A DNA stretch of 64,000 bases from positions 62,001 to 126,000 of the forward strand of contig NZ_JBJDSB010000005.1 of NCBI RefSeq assembly GCF_044987625.1, in the 5' to 3' direction. This document shows, one piece after another, positions 35,349 to 43,005 of this stretch; the stretch's first letter is position 1, and each line of letters begins with the position of its first letter. The notes below the pieces were generated by a model, which was not told the DNA's origin, did not search any database, and worked only from the letters and a program-made list of their open reading frames with translations. The translations under genes and the position numbers were made by a program. Source of the stretch: Desulfobaculum sp044987625. GTDB taxonomy: Bacteria; Desulfobacterota; Desulfovibrionia; Desulfovibrionales; Desulfovibrionaceae.

Positions 35349-35770
35349 GTGCCCATAGTGCGCCGCGCCGGGCCGAAAGCCTCCGCCCGCGCGTGCGGCC
35401 GGGCGCCACGACGCGCCCCGTGCCGACTGTCTCGGGACTTTCATTATCTCCGGCTGTTTTGTCAACTCCTGCCGCGCCATTTCCGTGGCCCCCGCGCGCC
35501 CCGGCAAGGGCGCTTCGCCGCCGGATTTGCCCGCCCTGCCAGCCCCGCGCCGCGCCCAAGCCCTGTACACAAAAATGTCCTCCGGCGGACACATTTGACA
35601 GCGCGGCCCCCGCCTACGCCGTGACGGACCCTGCGAAAACCCTCCGCGGCGCGCCGCACGAGCGCCCCCCCTTTGTCCGCAGTCCCACCGCGCCGCTTCA
35701 ACGCGCCCCCTCCAAATGGCCCCATCCAGTAGAAATTTCGCCTTGGCGGCGATTTGTTGCCAATCTTCTC
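35349..35770. other. Gene-free GC-rich spacer between the two tRNA-His genes
   Basis: About 420 bases, very GC-rich. Open frames exist on both strands but are Arg/Ala/Pro-rich, have no ribosome binding site and no recognisable domain. I see no RNA gene, repeat or mobile element in it. Confidence 0.6.
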
Positions 35771-35799
35771 TTGACCAATGGCGGCTCCTTGGCTATCAC
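35771..35799 (+). promoter_or_regulatory. Promoter of tRNA-His copy 2
   Basis: TTGACC (35771-35776), 17-base spacer, TATCAC (35794-35799); same architecture and same distance to the tRNA as copy 1. Confidence 0.75.
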
Positions 35800-35813
35800 T
35801 CCCTTCACCACAC

Positions 35814-35890
35814 GGTGGGTGTAGCTCAGTTGGTAGAGCACTTGGTTGTGGCCCAAGTGGCCGTGGGTTCAAGTCCCATCACTCACCCCA
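35814..35890 (+). tRNA. tRNA-His (anticodon GTG), copy 2
   Basis: Identical over all 77 nt to the copy 580 bases upstream, including CCA and the bases CAC just before it. It has its own promoter and terminator, so the duplication kept both units able to be expressed. Confidence 0.97.
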
Positions 35891-35900
35891 GTATGGATTC

Positions 35901-35928
35901 AAGGCTCCGCACATGCGGAGCCTTTTTT
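35901..35928 (+). terminator. Terminator of tRNA-His copy 2
   Basis: AGGCTCCGCA (35902-35911) pairs with TGCGGAGCCT (35914-35923), then TTTTT. Confidence 0.92.
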
Positions 35929-36041
35929 CCGTGCATCCTTTGCCCGGCTCCCGGCAGTTCCCGTTCCCTGCACCGCTTGCCGACACGTTCGCACAACAGG
36001 CTCGCCCAACACATTCGCCCGATACGTCTGTAGGATACGCC

Positions 36042-36527
36042 ATGCGCCCAGCCGCCGTTCTCGTCATCATCACCGCCCTTGCGGCCATTACTGCCGCCGT
36101 GCTGCTGGTCAGCACGCAGGACTACGCCTTCACGTTTTCCTCCCCCAGCCCCCGTCTTGTCAGCAAAGTCGCGCACGAGGTCCACACCGTGCCCGCGTCA
36201 AAGCCATTTTTGCGCTTTGTGGACGAAACCAAGCTGACCCGCACCCTCAACCGCCACGAAAAGCTCCTGTCCAACGTGCAGATTTCCCTGCAGGACGGCG
36301 CGTTTCGCGACTCCCTGCCCCCGGAGAACCAAGGCGACCGCGTAGCCTGCTACGCCATCACCATGCAGACCGAATCCGACGACACCATTCAGATACTCTC
36401 GCGCCGCATCAAGGCCCGTCACCTGACGGCGTCCCTTATCCGGTCCATTGAGGACGGCATAGACCAATACTACACGTCCACCAGCCGCCACCCGTCGCGC
36501 GGGGGCCGGACCATTACGGTCTCCTGA
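36042..36527 (+). CDS. Hypothetical single-pass membrane protein (paralogue A)
   Basis: 161 residues, not recognised as a known family. Residues 4-24 are a hydrophobic signal or membrane anchor; the rest is a soluble, probably periplasmic domain. The ATG at 36042 is preceded by TAGGA. Its last ~100 residues resemble those of the gene at 37470: an N-terminal helix with Leu-x-His spacing, a strand with ITMQTESDD (ALNIALESGD-like in the partner), a final helix ending in Gln-Tyr, and the terminal RTITVS. The two look like diverged paralogues. No function is assigned. Confidence 0.72.
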   Translation: MRPAAVLVIITALAAITAAVLLVSTQDYAFTFSSPSPRLVSKVAHEVHTVPASKPFLRFVDETKLTRTLNRHEKLLSNVQISLQDGAFRDSLPPENQGDRVACYAITMQTESDDTIQILSRRIKARHLTASLIRSIEDGIDQYYTSTSRHPSRGGRTITVS

Positions 36528-36559
36528 CCCTTCCACGCCAGCGCCGCCCCCACAAACGC

Positions 36560-36589
36560 AAAAAAGCGGCCCACACAATGAGGCCGCTT
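36560..36589 (-). terminator. Minus-strand intrinsic terminator ending the candidate small RNA
   Basis: Read on the minus strand: AAGCGGCC (36589-36582) pairs with GGCCGCTT (36571-36564) across a 10-nt loop, followed by a T run to 36560. Confidence 0.85.
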
Positions 36590-36744
36590 GCAGATGCAAA
36601 TATGGTCTGGATGACGCATGCCATAAGTCCGGCGTCTGCGTGCTCTGGAATATGTTTTGACTGTAGGGCCAGGGGATGGCGGACTCGCTTCGGCTTGCCG
36701 CACGCTCTCTCAGCACCCGCCCGCATGTGACGCACGCCTGATGC
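36560..36744 (-). ncRNA. Candidate small RNA of about 185 nt (6S-like in size and shape, unproven)
   Basis: Seen: on the minus strand a promoter-like element (36750-36778) is followed by about 185 non-coding bases and a clear terminator (36560-36589). Parts of the sequence can fold as a rod: GCGTGC near 36735 with GCATGC near 36620, then an unpaired bubble, then GCGTGC near 36702 with GCACGC near 36642. Size and a central bubble are features of 6S RNA, but I see no sequence proof and do not name it. It could also be a different small RNA. It fills most of the gap at 36528-36932, which has no credible protein gene. Confidence 0.35.
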
Positions 36745-36749
36745 CCCGC

Positions 36750-36778
36750 ATAATACGGAGCACCTCTCCCTTCCCCAA
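36750..36778 (-). promoter_or_regulatory. Promoter-like element for the candidate small RNA
   Basis: On the minus strand: TTGGGG (36778-36773), 17-base spacer, TATTAT (36755-36750). The -10 matches 5 of 6 consensus bases, the -35 only 3. The predicted start is near 36744. Confidence 0.45.
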
Positions 36779-36932
36779 AAGATATCCTGCCCTAAGCACT
36801 CCACCCTGACGAGCCGCAATGAGCGCGGCGCGCTTTCACGGCGCACACGGCGGCGCACACGTCGGCGCATTCATCTGAAGGGGAACACCGCTCGGGAAAC
36901 TTCCCCATCCGGCGCGCGCCGCGACGCACGCG

Positions 36933-37169
36933 CTACAGGTAGCCCACCTGCCCGAGGGCCTGCTTGAATACGCGCCATGCCTCCTGCTGGTCCTGCACAA
37001 GGACGAAATTTTCGCGCAGGTCGCCGTCGTCAAACGCGCCCTCGCGCCAGCGCCCCTCCTCCTGAACGAAGGTCTCGTGCATTTCGGACGAAGCCACCAT
37101 GACCCGGTGGGTCACTGTGTCCCTGTAAACTCTTGGACTTGTTGTAAATCGGGTCGATACGATAGGCAT
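36933..37169 (-). CDS. Small hypothetical protein
   Basis: 78 residues from an ATG at 37169 with GGAAGAG four bases upstream. The frame stays open further upstream but without support. The protein is acidic in its second half (EEGRWREGAFDDGDLRENF) with an amphipathic C-terminal helix (QDQQEAWRVFKQALGQV), composition typical of a real soluble protein. No family recognised. A promoter-like pair lies at 37235-37263. It could also be the surviving end of a decayed gene. Confidence 0.5.
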   Translation of the reverse strand: MPIVSTRFTTSPRVYRDTVTHRVMVASSEMHETFVQEEGRWREGAFDDGDLRENFVLVQDQQEAWRVFKQALGQVGYL

Positions 37170-37234
37170 AGTACTCTTCCGGATCACAGGTCTAGCGCAG
37201 AATAACGTGTCATCCTCATGGATTACGTTCCCAT

Positions 37235-37263
37235 CTTGTAGCGTTGGCCCGTGCAAATGACAA
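37235..37263 (-). promoter_or_regulatory. Promoter-like element upstream of the small hypothetical gene
   Basis: On the minus strand: TTGTCA (37263-37258), 17-base spacer, TACAAG (37240-37235). The leader to the ATG at 37169 would be about 60 nt. Apart from this, 37170-37469 shows no gene. Confidence 0.4.
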
Positions 37264-37469
37264 GCGCCGGCGCCACTTTTTCCATGCTTCCAAGGCGTTG
37301 CACGCTTTGTGCTCCCGCCGCATTTTCCATTGCCGCAGCACTCCACAGTCTATACAAAGCCTGTTATACTCTCGCGGAGACACGGGGTGGACCACAGCGC
37401 CCATCATGTACGCAGCACGAATGCATACTTTTCTTCCATGAATTGAAAATAGAGATTTGCCGTTACGTC

Positions 37470-37982
37470 ATGCGCACCTTTGCCACCATCTTCAGCCTTC
37501 TTTCCGCAATCCTCATTCCCATTGGACTGCATTACTTCGGCCTTGTGGACCTCACCTCGCCCACACCGCGCGTGCGCATTCCGCTGTCCGTCTTCTATGC
37601 CGACGGACCATGCCCCTTCACCCTCTCCGCGCAGGACAAGAAGCTGGTGGAAGACGCCCTGCGCAAGCATCATCCCATCGTTGAGGGCGCAAGCCTGTTC
37701 ATTGAGCCGCATGTCACAGCCAGCGGCGGGCCGGGGTTCGAGTCGCGCCCGGTTCCGGCCTTTAGCCTCAACATCGCCCTTGAATCCGGCGACGCCCTTG
37801 ATGTGCGCCACCGCGTGGTGCGTGACAAGTCCCTGCCCCACACCATTGCGGACACCGTCCAGCGCGCCATAGCCCAATACCTGCAAATGGACCTTGCCCC
37901 CAGCCCGGGCGTGCGCCGCACCATTACCATCTCCGGCCCACAATCCCGCCTGCCCGCGCGCCTCTGCCGCCTGCCAGCATAA
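37470..37982 (+). CDS. Hypothetical single-pass membrane protein (paralogue B)
   Basis: 170 residues; no known family. Residues 5-24 form one hydrophobic segment. The soluble part shares a pattern with the protein at 36042-36527 (ALESGDALD against MQTESDDTI; AIAQYLQ against GIDQYYT; RTITIS against RTITVS), ending with a short extra tail. The ATG at 37470 is the last one before the hydrophobic segment; the only nearby purine run (AGAGA) is 14 bases upstream. The pair is separated by a small minus-strand gene and a candidate RNA. Confidence 0.68.
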   Translation: MRTFATIFSLLSAILIPIGLHYFGLVDLTSPTPRVRIPLSVFYADGPCPFTLSAQDKKLVEDALRKHHPIVEGASLFIEPHVTASGGPGFESRPVPAFSLNIALESGDALDVRHRVVRDKSLPHTIADTVQRAIAQYLQMDLAPSPGVRRTITISGPQSRLPARLCRLPA

Positions 37983-38012
37983 AAAAACGGCCTGCCACAG
38001 GGGCAGACCGTT
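37981..38012 (-). terminator. Minus-strand intrinsic terminator after selB
   Basis: Minus-strand AACGGTCTGCC (38012-38002) pairs with GGCAGGCCGTT (37996-37986, one mismatch), followed by TTTTTTT. Confidence 0.85.
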
Positions 38013-38070
38013 CAAGATTCGTCCATCAGCGGCGCGGCTCAAGCACTTGGCCGCAGCGCCGCGCACCGCC

Positions 38071-39981
38071 TTAGGCGCCACGCAAAACGCGCGCATCGCC
38101 AACGCGCACCGTCACCTTTTCCTTATCCAGATACTCCATGACCGGAATGGCGAACTTGCGCGACAGCGTCGTAAGCTCTTTGAAGTCCGGGGCCGTCATC
38201 TGGCCCTTGTCCGTGATGAAGCCCACCACCATGTCCTGCAAGCGCTGCATGGCCGGGGTGTGGAAGTACATGTCCTCCTTCACCTTCACCAGCTCGCCAG
38301 CCTGCACCAACAGGCGAAAGACCGGGGCGGCCTCCTTGAAGGTGACACCCAGCGGGTCCAGCACGTCGCGCACGTTTGGCGGGGTGATGCCGCCAGCCGC
38401 GTAGGCGTCCTTGATGGTCGCCTGCAATTTTTCCTGATCCGCCGCAAGGGAGACCTTGTGCTCCGGCAGACGCACGCGCTCGGCCTCGGCCACCAGCGCC
38501 TTTTGCTTCACCAGCCGCTCCACCACAAAGTGGATGAGCTTTTCCGGCAAAGCGCGCCCCCACTTGGACGAGGCAAGCTCGCCGCGCACCACGCCCTGCT
38601 CCATGGGCTTGGCCTTGTGGTAGGCCGCCACAGCCTCCACAGCGCCAGCCGCAAGGCGCTCCACCTCCGCGCCGGCCACAAATCCGCGCGCGTCCTTATC
38701 GAACAAAAACGCCGCGCCCTTGCTCATAAGCTGCTGCATGGTCTTGTCCAGCGCCTTGGATTCCAGATTGGACATGGTCATCAGCTGGGCAAAGGTGAGG
38801 CCCTCGGCCCCGGCAAGTTCAAGCTGCGCCGTCACAACGTCTGCGGGGTCCTCACTGCGCAGACGGTCCAGACGCGCCATGGCGTCATCCGAGAAGCGCT
38901 TGACCTTGCGCCCAAGGGGATTCACCACCATGCCGCCCGCAATGGTCCGCAGGGGCGAGAAAGACCGCAGCACGACGCGGTCGCCGTACACGGCGGGCAT
39001 GGGGTCGCTGAAGCGCACCTGACAGATGGCGGTTTCGCCGGGCTTCAAGACGTCCCGGTCCAGCAGATAGATGCGCGCCAGCACCTCCTTGGTGCCGTGG
39101 TGGAAGTGCAGTTCCTTGCGGTGCTTAAGCTCCTTGCCCGCCGAGGCAAGGTAGGTCAGCTCCACATCCCACACGGTGCTGGGGAACAGCGTCCCCGGAC
39201 GCGCCATAACCTCGCCGCGCGAGATGTCCTCCACCTCCAGCCCCGCAAGGTTCACGGCGGTGCGGCGGCCGGCCGGGGCCTCCTCCACGCTGTCGCCATG
39301 GGACTGCAGACTGCGCACCTTGGCGCGCGTTCCTGCGGGGTAGAGTTCCACCTCCTCGCCGATGCGCACGGCGCCGGATACCAGCGTCCCGGTCACCACA
39401 GTACCGTGCCCGCGCAGGGTAAACACCCGGTCGATGGGCAGGCGCAACAGGTCCGAGCGGCGGCGCGCGGCAAAGCCCGCGGCCATATCCTGCACGGCCT
39501 GACGCACCTCCTCCAGCCCGTCGCCCGTGTGGGACGACACCGGCAACACCTGCGCGTCCTCAAGGAAGGTCCCGGCGAGCACGCCGGACAAATCCTCGCG
39601 CACCAGCTCCAGCCAATCCGCGTCCACCATATCGGCCTTGGTAAGGGCCACCAGCCCGTGCTTCACGCCGAGCAGGGTACAAATCTCCAGATGCTCCCGC
39701 GTCTGGGGCATAACGCCCTCGTCCGCCGCCACAACCAGCAGGACGAAGTCCACCCCCGATGCGCCTGCGACCATATTTTTAACAAAGCGCTCATGGCCGG
39801 GAACGTCAATAATGCCGAGGCGTTTCCCGTTTGGCATATCCCAATGGGCAAAGCCCAGTTCAATGGTTATGCCGCGCTTTTTTTCCTCGGCCAGTCTGTC
39901 GCAATCAATGCCGGTGAGGGCCTTCACCAGCGTGGTTTTGCCGTGGTCGATATGTCCGGCTGTGCCCATGATGACAGGCAT
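38071..39981 (-). CDS. selB: Selenocysteine-specific translation elongation factor
   Basis: 636 residues. EF-Tu-like GTPase with GTAGHIDHGKTT (residues 6-17), the switch region KKRGITIELGFA, DVPGHERFVKNM and TKAD. C-terminal winged-helix repeats (about 370-636) bind SECIS RNA in mRNA. Known: SelB delivers Sec-tRNA to in-frame UGA codons. The start has GGAGAGAGG upstream. SelA is also encoded, at 47498, but in a different operon and orientation; no tRNA-Sec or selD is in this window. Confidence 0.96.
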   Translation of the reverse strand: MPVIMGTAGHIDHGKTTLVKALTGIDCDRLAEEKKRGITIELGFAHWDMPNGKRLGIIDVPGHERFVKNMVAGASGVDFVLLVVAADEGVMPQTREHLEICTLLGVKHGLVALTKADMVDADWLELVREDLSGVLAGTFLEDAQVLPVSSHTGDGLEEVRQAVQDMAAGFAARRRSDLLRLPIDRVFTLRGHGTVVTGTLVSGAVRIGEEVELYPAGTRAKVRSLQSHGDSVEEAPAGRRTAVNLAGLEVEDISRGEVMARPGTLFPSTVWDVELTYLASAGKELKHRKELHFHHGTKEVLARIYLLDRDVLKPGETAICQVRFSDPMPAVYGDRVVLRSFSPLRTIAGGMVVNPLGRKVKRFSDDAMARLDRLRSEDPADVVTAQLELAGAEGLTFAQLMTMSNLESKALDKTMQQLMSKGAAFLFDKDARGFVAGAEVERLAAGAVEAVAAYHKAKPMEQGVVRGELASSKWGRALPEKLIHFVVERLVKQKALVAEAERVRLPEHKVSLAADQEKLQATIKDAYAAGGITPPNVRDVLDPLGVTFKEAAPVFRLLVQAGELVKVKEDMYFHTPAMQRLQDMVVGFITDKGQMTAPDFKELTTLSRKFAIPVMEYLDKEKVTVRVGDARVLRGA

Positions 39982-40179
39982 GGTTCCCTCTCTCCTTCAC
40001 CGGACGCATCCGGTGGTCATGCTCGTATATGAAATCTCGTTCTACTGCGTAAGTTGCCTTGGTCTTTCCTTCTATGGCAAAAACGCCGCCCTCTCAACCC
40101 GGCAAGGGCGTGGGCGGCGTGTTGACGCATCGGCGGCATTCTGGAATATCAATAGGGAAATCTCTACAAGGAGAGCGAG

Positions 40180-40662
40180 ATGAAACCCACCTTTGAAGGA
40201 CCGGTCCTCTTCGTGGCGGATATGAAGGCCTCGCGCCCATTCTATACCGAGGTGCTGGAGCAGGAAGAACTCTTTGCCGTAGAGGACGCCTACACCGCCT
40301 ACAAAGGCTTCGCCCTGTGGACAGCAAAGGACGCGCTCTCCATGATGCACAAAACCCTGCCCGACGGCACGGACACGCCACAAGGGCGCAATAATCTCGA
40401 ACTCTACTTCGAAACCCCGGCCCTTGAGGCCGCGCTGGAAAACCTGCGCGAGCACGACGTTGCCCTGCTCAATGACATCCACGAACAGCCGTGGGGCCAA
40501 CGCGCCTTCCGCATCCTTGACCCCGACGGGCACATCATTGAATTTGCCGAACCCATGGGTGTTGTGGCCCTGCGCTTCCACAACCAAGGGTACTCGCCGC
40601 AGGAAATCGCCGACAAGACCATGACGCCGGTGGATGAGGTCAAACGCCTCATCACCTCCTAA
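40180..40662 (+). CDS. VOC-family protein (glyoxalase/bleomycin-resistance fold)
   Basis: 160 residues. Two beta-alpha-beta-beta-beta halves are visible: ASRPFYTEVLEQE near residue 12 and, in the second half, FRILDPDGHIIEFAEP, the classic last-strand motif with the metal-ligand Glu. The start follows AAGGAGAGCGAG. Known fold members include glyoxalases, dioxygenases and antibiotic-binding proteins; which applies cannot be told. The C-terminal tail (PVDEVKRLITS) extends past the fold. Confidence 0.88.
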   Translation: MKPTFEGPVLFVADMKASRPFYTEVLEQEELFAVEDAYTAYKGFALWTAKDALSMMHKTLPDGTDTPQGRNNLELYFETPALEAALENLREHDVALLNDIHEQPWGQRAFRILDPDGHIIEFAEPMGVVALRFHNQGYSPQEIADKTMTPVDEVKRLITS

Positions 40663-40670
40663 AAGCACGC

Positions 40671-40706
40671 AAAAAGGCCGGGGCACCGTGTGGCGTCCCG
40701 GCCTTT
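40671..40706. terminator. Bidirectional terminator between the VOC gene and the Cys-cluster gene
   Basis: AAGGCCGGG (40674-40682) pairs with CCCGGCCTT (40697-40705). The T run is longer on the minus strand (TTTTT), so it mainly serves the gene at 40717. Confidence 0.82.
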
Positions 40707-40716
40707 GCCGCGTTTA

Positions 40717-41469
40717 TTAAACTGTTTCAACGTCGTCATGCGCCACGGCTTCGCGCTGGCGGTAGCGTTTTTGCTCCGGCGCAAAGGCGTAGCATCCAGT
40801 CAGCGCGCCGTGCTTCACACTGCCGGGATACTCGCGGCAGACCTGCGGTTTCACGTCATGAATGCCGCAGGAGTACCCGCCGTCCGGCCGCGTGACCATC
40901 CACGGGCACTGCTCCGCCGGCAGCGAGGTGCCGGGGCGCACCCACAGCCTGTCGCGCAGCCACTCGCCATCCTCCAGCACATCGCCGACCCATTCCAGAA
41001 TATCCTCCCGCCCCGCCGCCAGCCAGCGGGCGCGGTCCTCCTCCGTGCATGAGCAGCGGTAGTCCAGCGTAAAGCAGCACAGCCCGCATTCATTGCAGGC
41101 AAAGCGCTCCATGCCGGTTTCCATCCAAATGCCGTCGCCCTCGCCATCCGGACCGGGAGCGACCTCTGTCCGTCCCCAGAATACCGTATGGCACAGCGCC
41201 GCAAGCTCTGCGAGGGGGAGCCGGGCGCGCTCCACCGCCTGCCAAATGCACTCCCCAGCCGCATCAGCCGGGATGTAGCGCGGACCAGCAGCGGCATCCA
41301 CCCGCAGGGCAATGCCGCCATCGTGCTCCACAATACGCGCCGCCCCCCCAAGAAAACGCGGGGCAAGGTCGGCGAACAGCGCCATCTGCGGCGCGTATTG
41401 CTCAAAATCGATGCGCATGGCCTCCACGGCCTCATCGCGCGTCAAAAATATCCTTTCCTTGTCACACAT
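40717..41469 (-). CDS. YkgJ-type Cys-cluster protein (zinc/iron-chelating domain)
   Basis: 250 residues. The ATG at 41469 is preceded by GGAGG; a longer frame upstream has no site. The Cys pattern CNECGLCCF, then C-x-C in YRCSCTEE, CPWM, CGIH and CREYPG is typical of the CxxCxxCC family that binds zinc or iron. Residues 1-130 are a less common acidic N-terminal part. Known family functions are poorly defined. It is a single gene with its own terminator. Confidence 0.83.
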   Translation of the reverse strand: MCDKERIFLTRDEAVEAMRIDFEQYAPQMALFADLAPRFLGGAARIVEHDGGIALRVDAAAGPRYIPADAAGECIWQAVERARLPLAELAALCHTVFWGRTEVAPGPDGEGDGIWMETGMERFACNECGLCCFTLDYRCSCTEEDRARWLAAGREDILEWVGDVLEDGEWLRDRLWVRPGTSLPAEQCPWMVTRPDGGYSCGIHDVKPQVCREYPGSVKHGALTGCYAFAPEQKRYRQREAVAHDDVETV

Positions 41470-41599
41470 AACGCCTCCAGAGACGCTTCTTGCTCCCGTG
41501 GCGAGAACTCCTGACACGTACAACAACTGCGAAGCCAACGGGAGAGACTCGGCGCGACTATAGAACGTATTCTGCAACAAGTGAAGGCATGGACGGCTT

Positions 41600-41740
41600 T
41601 CTGTTTTTCACAGTTGCGGGTTTTGCATAAAAACGCAGTGCGGACGCGAAAACGCGCGCGTTTTGCCGATGCGTTTCTGCAAAACGTTGCCGCGTTCTGC
41701 ACCGCGTTTTTGCGAGTCGTCCACAGCGTTTTCCTCCTTC
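41600..41740. repeat. Cluster of GCGTTTT / AAAACGC motifs around a 16-bp perfect palindrome
   Basis: AAAACGCGCGCGTTTT at 41649-41664 is an exact palindrome. Similar blocks recur in both orientations at about 41619-41635, 41671-41686 and 41704-41710, such as TGCGTTTCTGCAAAACG. The stretch 41470-41758 has no credible gene. A DNA-bending or protein-binding site is possible; no known family site was recognised. Confidence 0.5.
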
Positions 41741-41756
41741 CACATGCCCGCGCGCA

Positions 41757-41792
41757 CAAAAACGGCCCGCCTCAAAAGAGACGGGCCGTTTT
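41757..41792 (-). terminator. Intrinsic terminator after the hypothetical gene at 41923
   Basis: Stem 41759-41773 with 41778-41792 (14 of 15 pairs), AAAA loop. The minus-strand side ends in TTTTTG. Confidence 0.82.
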
Positions 41793-41922
41793 ACGCGGCG
41801 CTTTGGCCATACGGACAGGCGCGGCGTAAGGAAAAGACTCCAGCGCACAACGCGCAGGGCAACGCCAGAGTTCTGGGCGCGGCAAACAGCGTCGCCGTGA
41901 ACCGAGCCGCAGTATGCCGCGG

Positions 41923-42330
41923 CTACGCGGCGGCCTTGGCGGCCTGCCACGCCTCACGAATGCGGGCTTCCACATAGGCGACAGCGGCGGCGTCCTCTTC
42001 ATCAATATTGAAACACCGGGCGTCCTGCCCGCCAAGGCCGCCGGGAGCCCAGTCGCCCCGGTCCTCCGGGTCCGTGACCTGATCATCGTAAAAGCACACG
42101 GACAGCCAACGGTCCGCCGGGTCATCGTCCACAACGTCCACCATAACAAACAGGTCGCGGTCATGCCCGGGACAGGCCCCGCGCAATGAATAGGTAATAC
42201 CCGGACGGGCCTTGAAGGACAGCTCCGCCTCGCCGCACTGCTCCAGCACCGCCTTCAGGCGGGCAAAAGCGGGCTTTACCGCGTTGGGGTCCTGCGTCCA
42301 TGCTTCAAGAAAACTGGTGCACTCGGTCAT
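41923..42330 (-). CDS. Hypothetical acidic cytoplasmic protein
   Basis: 135 codons including the stop. The ATG at 42330 is preceded by the excellent site AGGAGGAG. The sequence is acidic and soluble: a helix with FARLKAVLEQCG, a strand pair around ITYSLRG and LFVMVDVVDDD, WLSVCFYDDQVTDPEDRGDWAPGG and a C-terminal helix with EARIREAWQAAKAAA. I do not recognise a family. A terminator follows; there is no operon partner. Confidence 0.8.
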   Translation of the reverse strand: MTECTSFLEAWTQDPNAVKPAFARLKAVLEQCGEAELSFKARPGITYSLRGACPGHDRDLFVMVDVVDDDPADRWLSVCFYDDQVTDPEDRGDWAPGGLGGQDARCFNIDEEDAAAVAYVEARIREAWQAAKAAA

Positions 42331-42556
42331 ACGCTCCTCCTGTCGAGCTTGGCGATGGTTCATGATGTGGCGGTGCGGAGCGTACCGGGGCGCGCGCCGA
42401 CTGGCAACATCCCGAGTGCCCTCCATGGATATGCACGCGGCGCCTTCCTGCGCGCCGCCCACTGTAGTACCCCCTAAAGCATTCGCCCGCCGCAGCCCCC
42501 GTCAGCCGTCCGCTCTCAGGGTTTCTCACTTTTTTTTCGCCGCCGCGTCATAGCGA

Positions 42557-42630
42557 CGCACTGTACAGCCTGCACTTCTACAGTGCGGCGCCACTCATAC
42601 GCACAATGTACTAGAGACGACTCTACAGTG
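42557..42630. repeat. Inverted repeat and TCTACAGTG direct repeats in a long intergenic region
   Basis: CGCACTGTA (42557-42565) and TACAGTGCG (42579-42587) form a perfect 9-bp inverted pair. TCTACAGTG occurs at 42577-42585 and again at 42622-42630. These may be regulator sites for the promoter at 42666. The rest of 42331-42665 has no gene that I can support. Confidence 0.45.
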
Positions 42631-42665
42631 TGCACACCAGTCTTTTTCAATTCAAAATCACAAAT

Positions 42666-42693
42666 TTGACAAAACAGGCCGTCCTGCTATCCT
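42666..42693 (+). promoter_or_regulatory. Promoter-like element with a long leader to the binding-protein gene
   Basis: TTGACA (42666-42671, consensus), 16-base spacer, TATCCT (42688-42693). The transcript would carry a leader of about 305 nt before the ATG at 43006. Confidence 0.55.
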
Positions 42694-42909
42694 ACACGCA
42701 ACACACACCTTCGAAACACCAATCAAACGCTGGTCAACGAGCGCCACAGACAAAGAAGCAGTACATCTTCCGCAACACAACACAGCGCAGACCATATTCT
42801 CCATCAATGCACCACGAAGCCGCAGTCACGGACCACGGTCCCCACTGCCGCAGCTCCGTGTCCGCCGCCTTTTCCAATGTTTCCATCAAGCATGCCGCGC
42901 GCAGGCTCT

Positions 42910-42934
42910 CCCCGCCCGTTTCGGACGGGGCTTT
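42910..42934 (+). promoter_or_regulatory. Leader hairpin (possible attenuator) upstream of the binding-protein gene
   Basis: CCCCGCCCG (42910-42918) pairs with CGGACGGGG (42922-42930, one mismatch), followed by CTTTG. A second stem (CCGGC/GCCGG) follows at about 42961-42979. No known riboswitch core was recognised. Confidence 0.35.
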
Positions 42935-43005
42935 GCTGTGCGGCTATCGGTAGAGAACCCCGGCCTCACCGACGCCGGTTTCGTGAACCCAACCCAGGAG
43001 TATGC

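Noticed and set aside
35349..35624. Open frames between the two tRNA-His genes
   Set aside because: They are Arg/Pro/Ala-rich, lack ribosome binding sites and look like GC-driven chance frames.
36690..36760. A TPP riboswitch suggested by CTGAGA in the candidate small RNA
   Set aside because: The second conserved block of the TPP fold is missing and there is no thiamine gene downstream.
37728..37750. A tRNA T-loop-like string (GGGGTTCGAGTC)
   Set aside because: It lies inside a coding gene and no acceptor, D or anticodon arm can be built around it.
41581..41829. An 82-codon plus-strand open frame over the palindromic region
   Set aside because: No start signal; composition is set by the GCGTTTT repeats and it runs through a terminator.
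42630..42953. A 107-codon plus-strand open frame before the binding-protein gene
   Set aside because: No ribosome binding site, no domain, and it overlaps the promoter and leader hairpins.
42940..43005. A known riboswitch (glycine or SAM type) before the binding-protein gene
   Set aside because: Hairpins are present but none of the conserved core sequences of these classes can be found.
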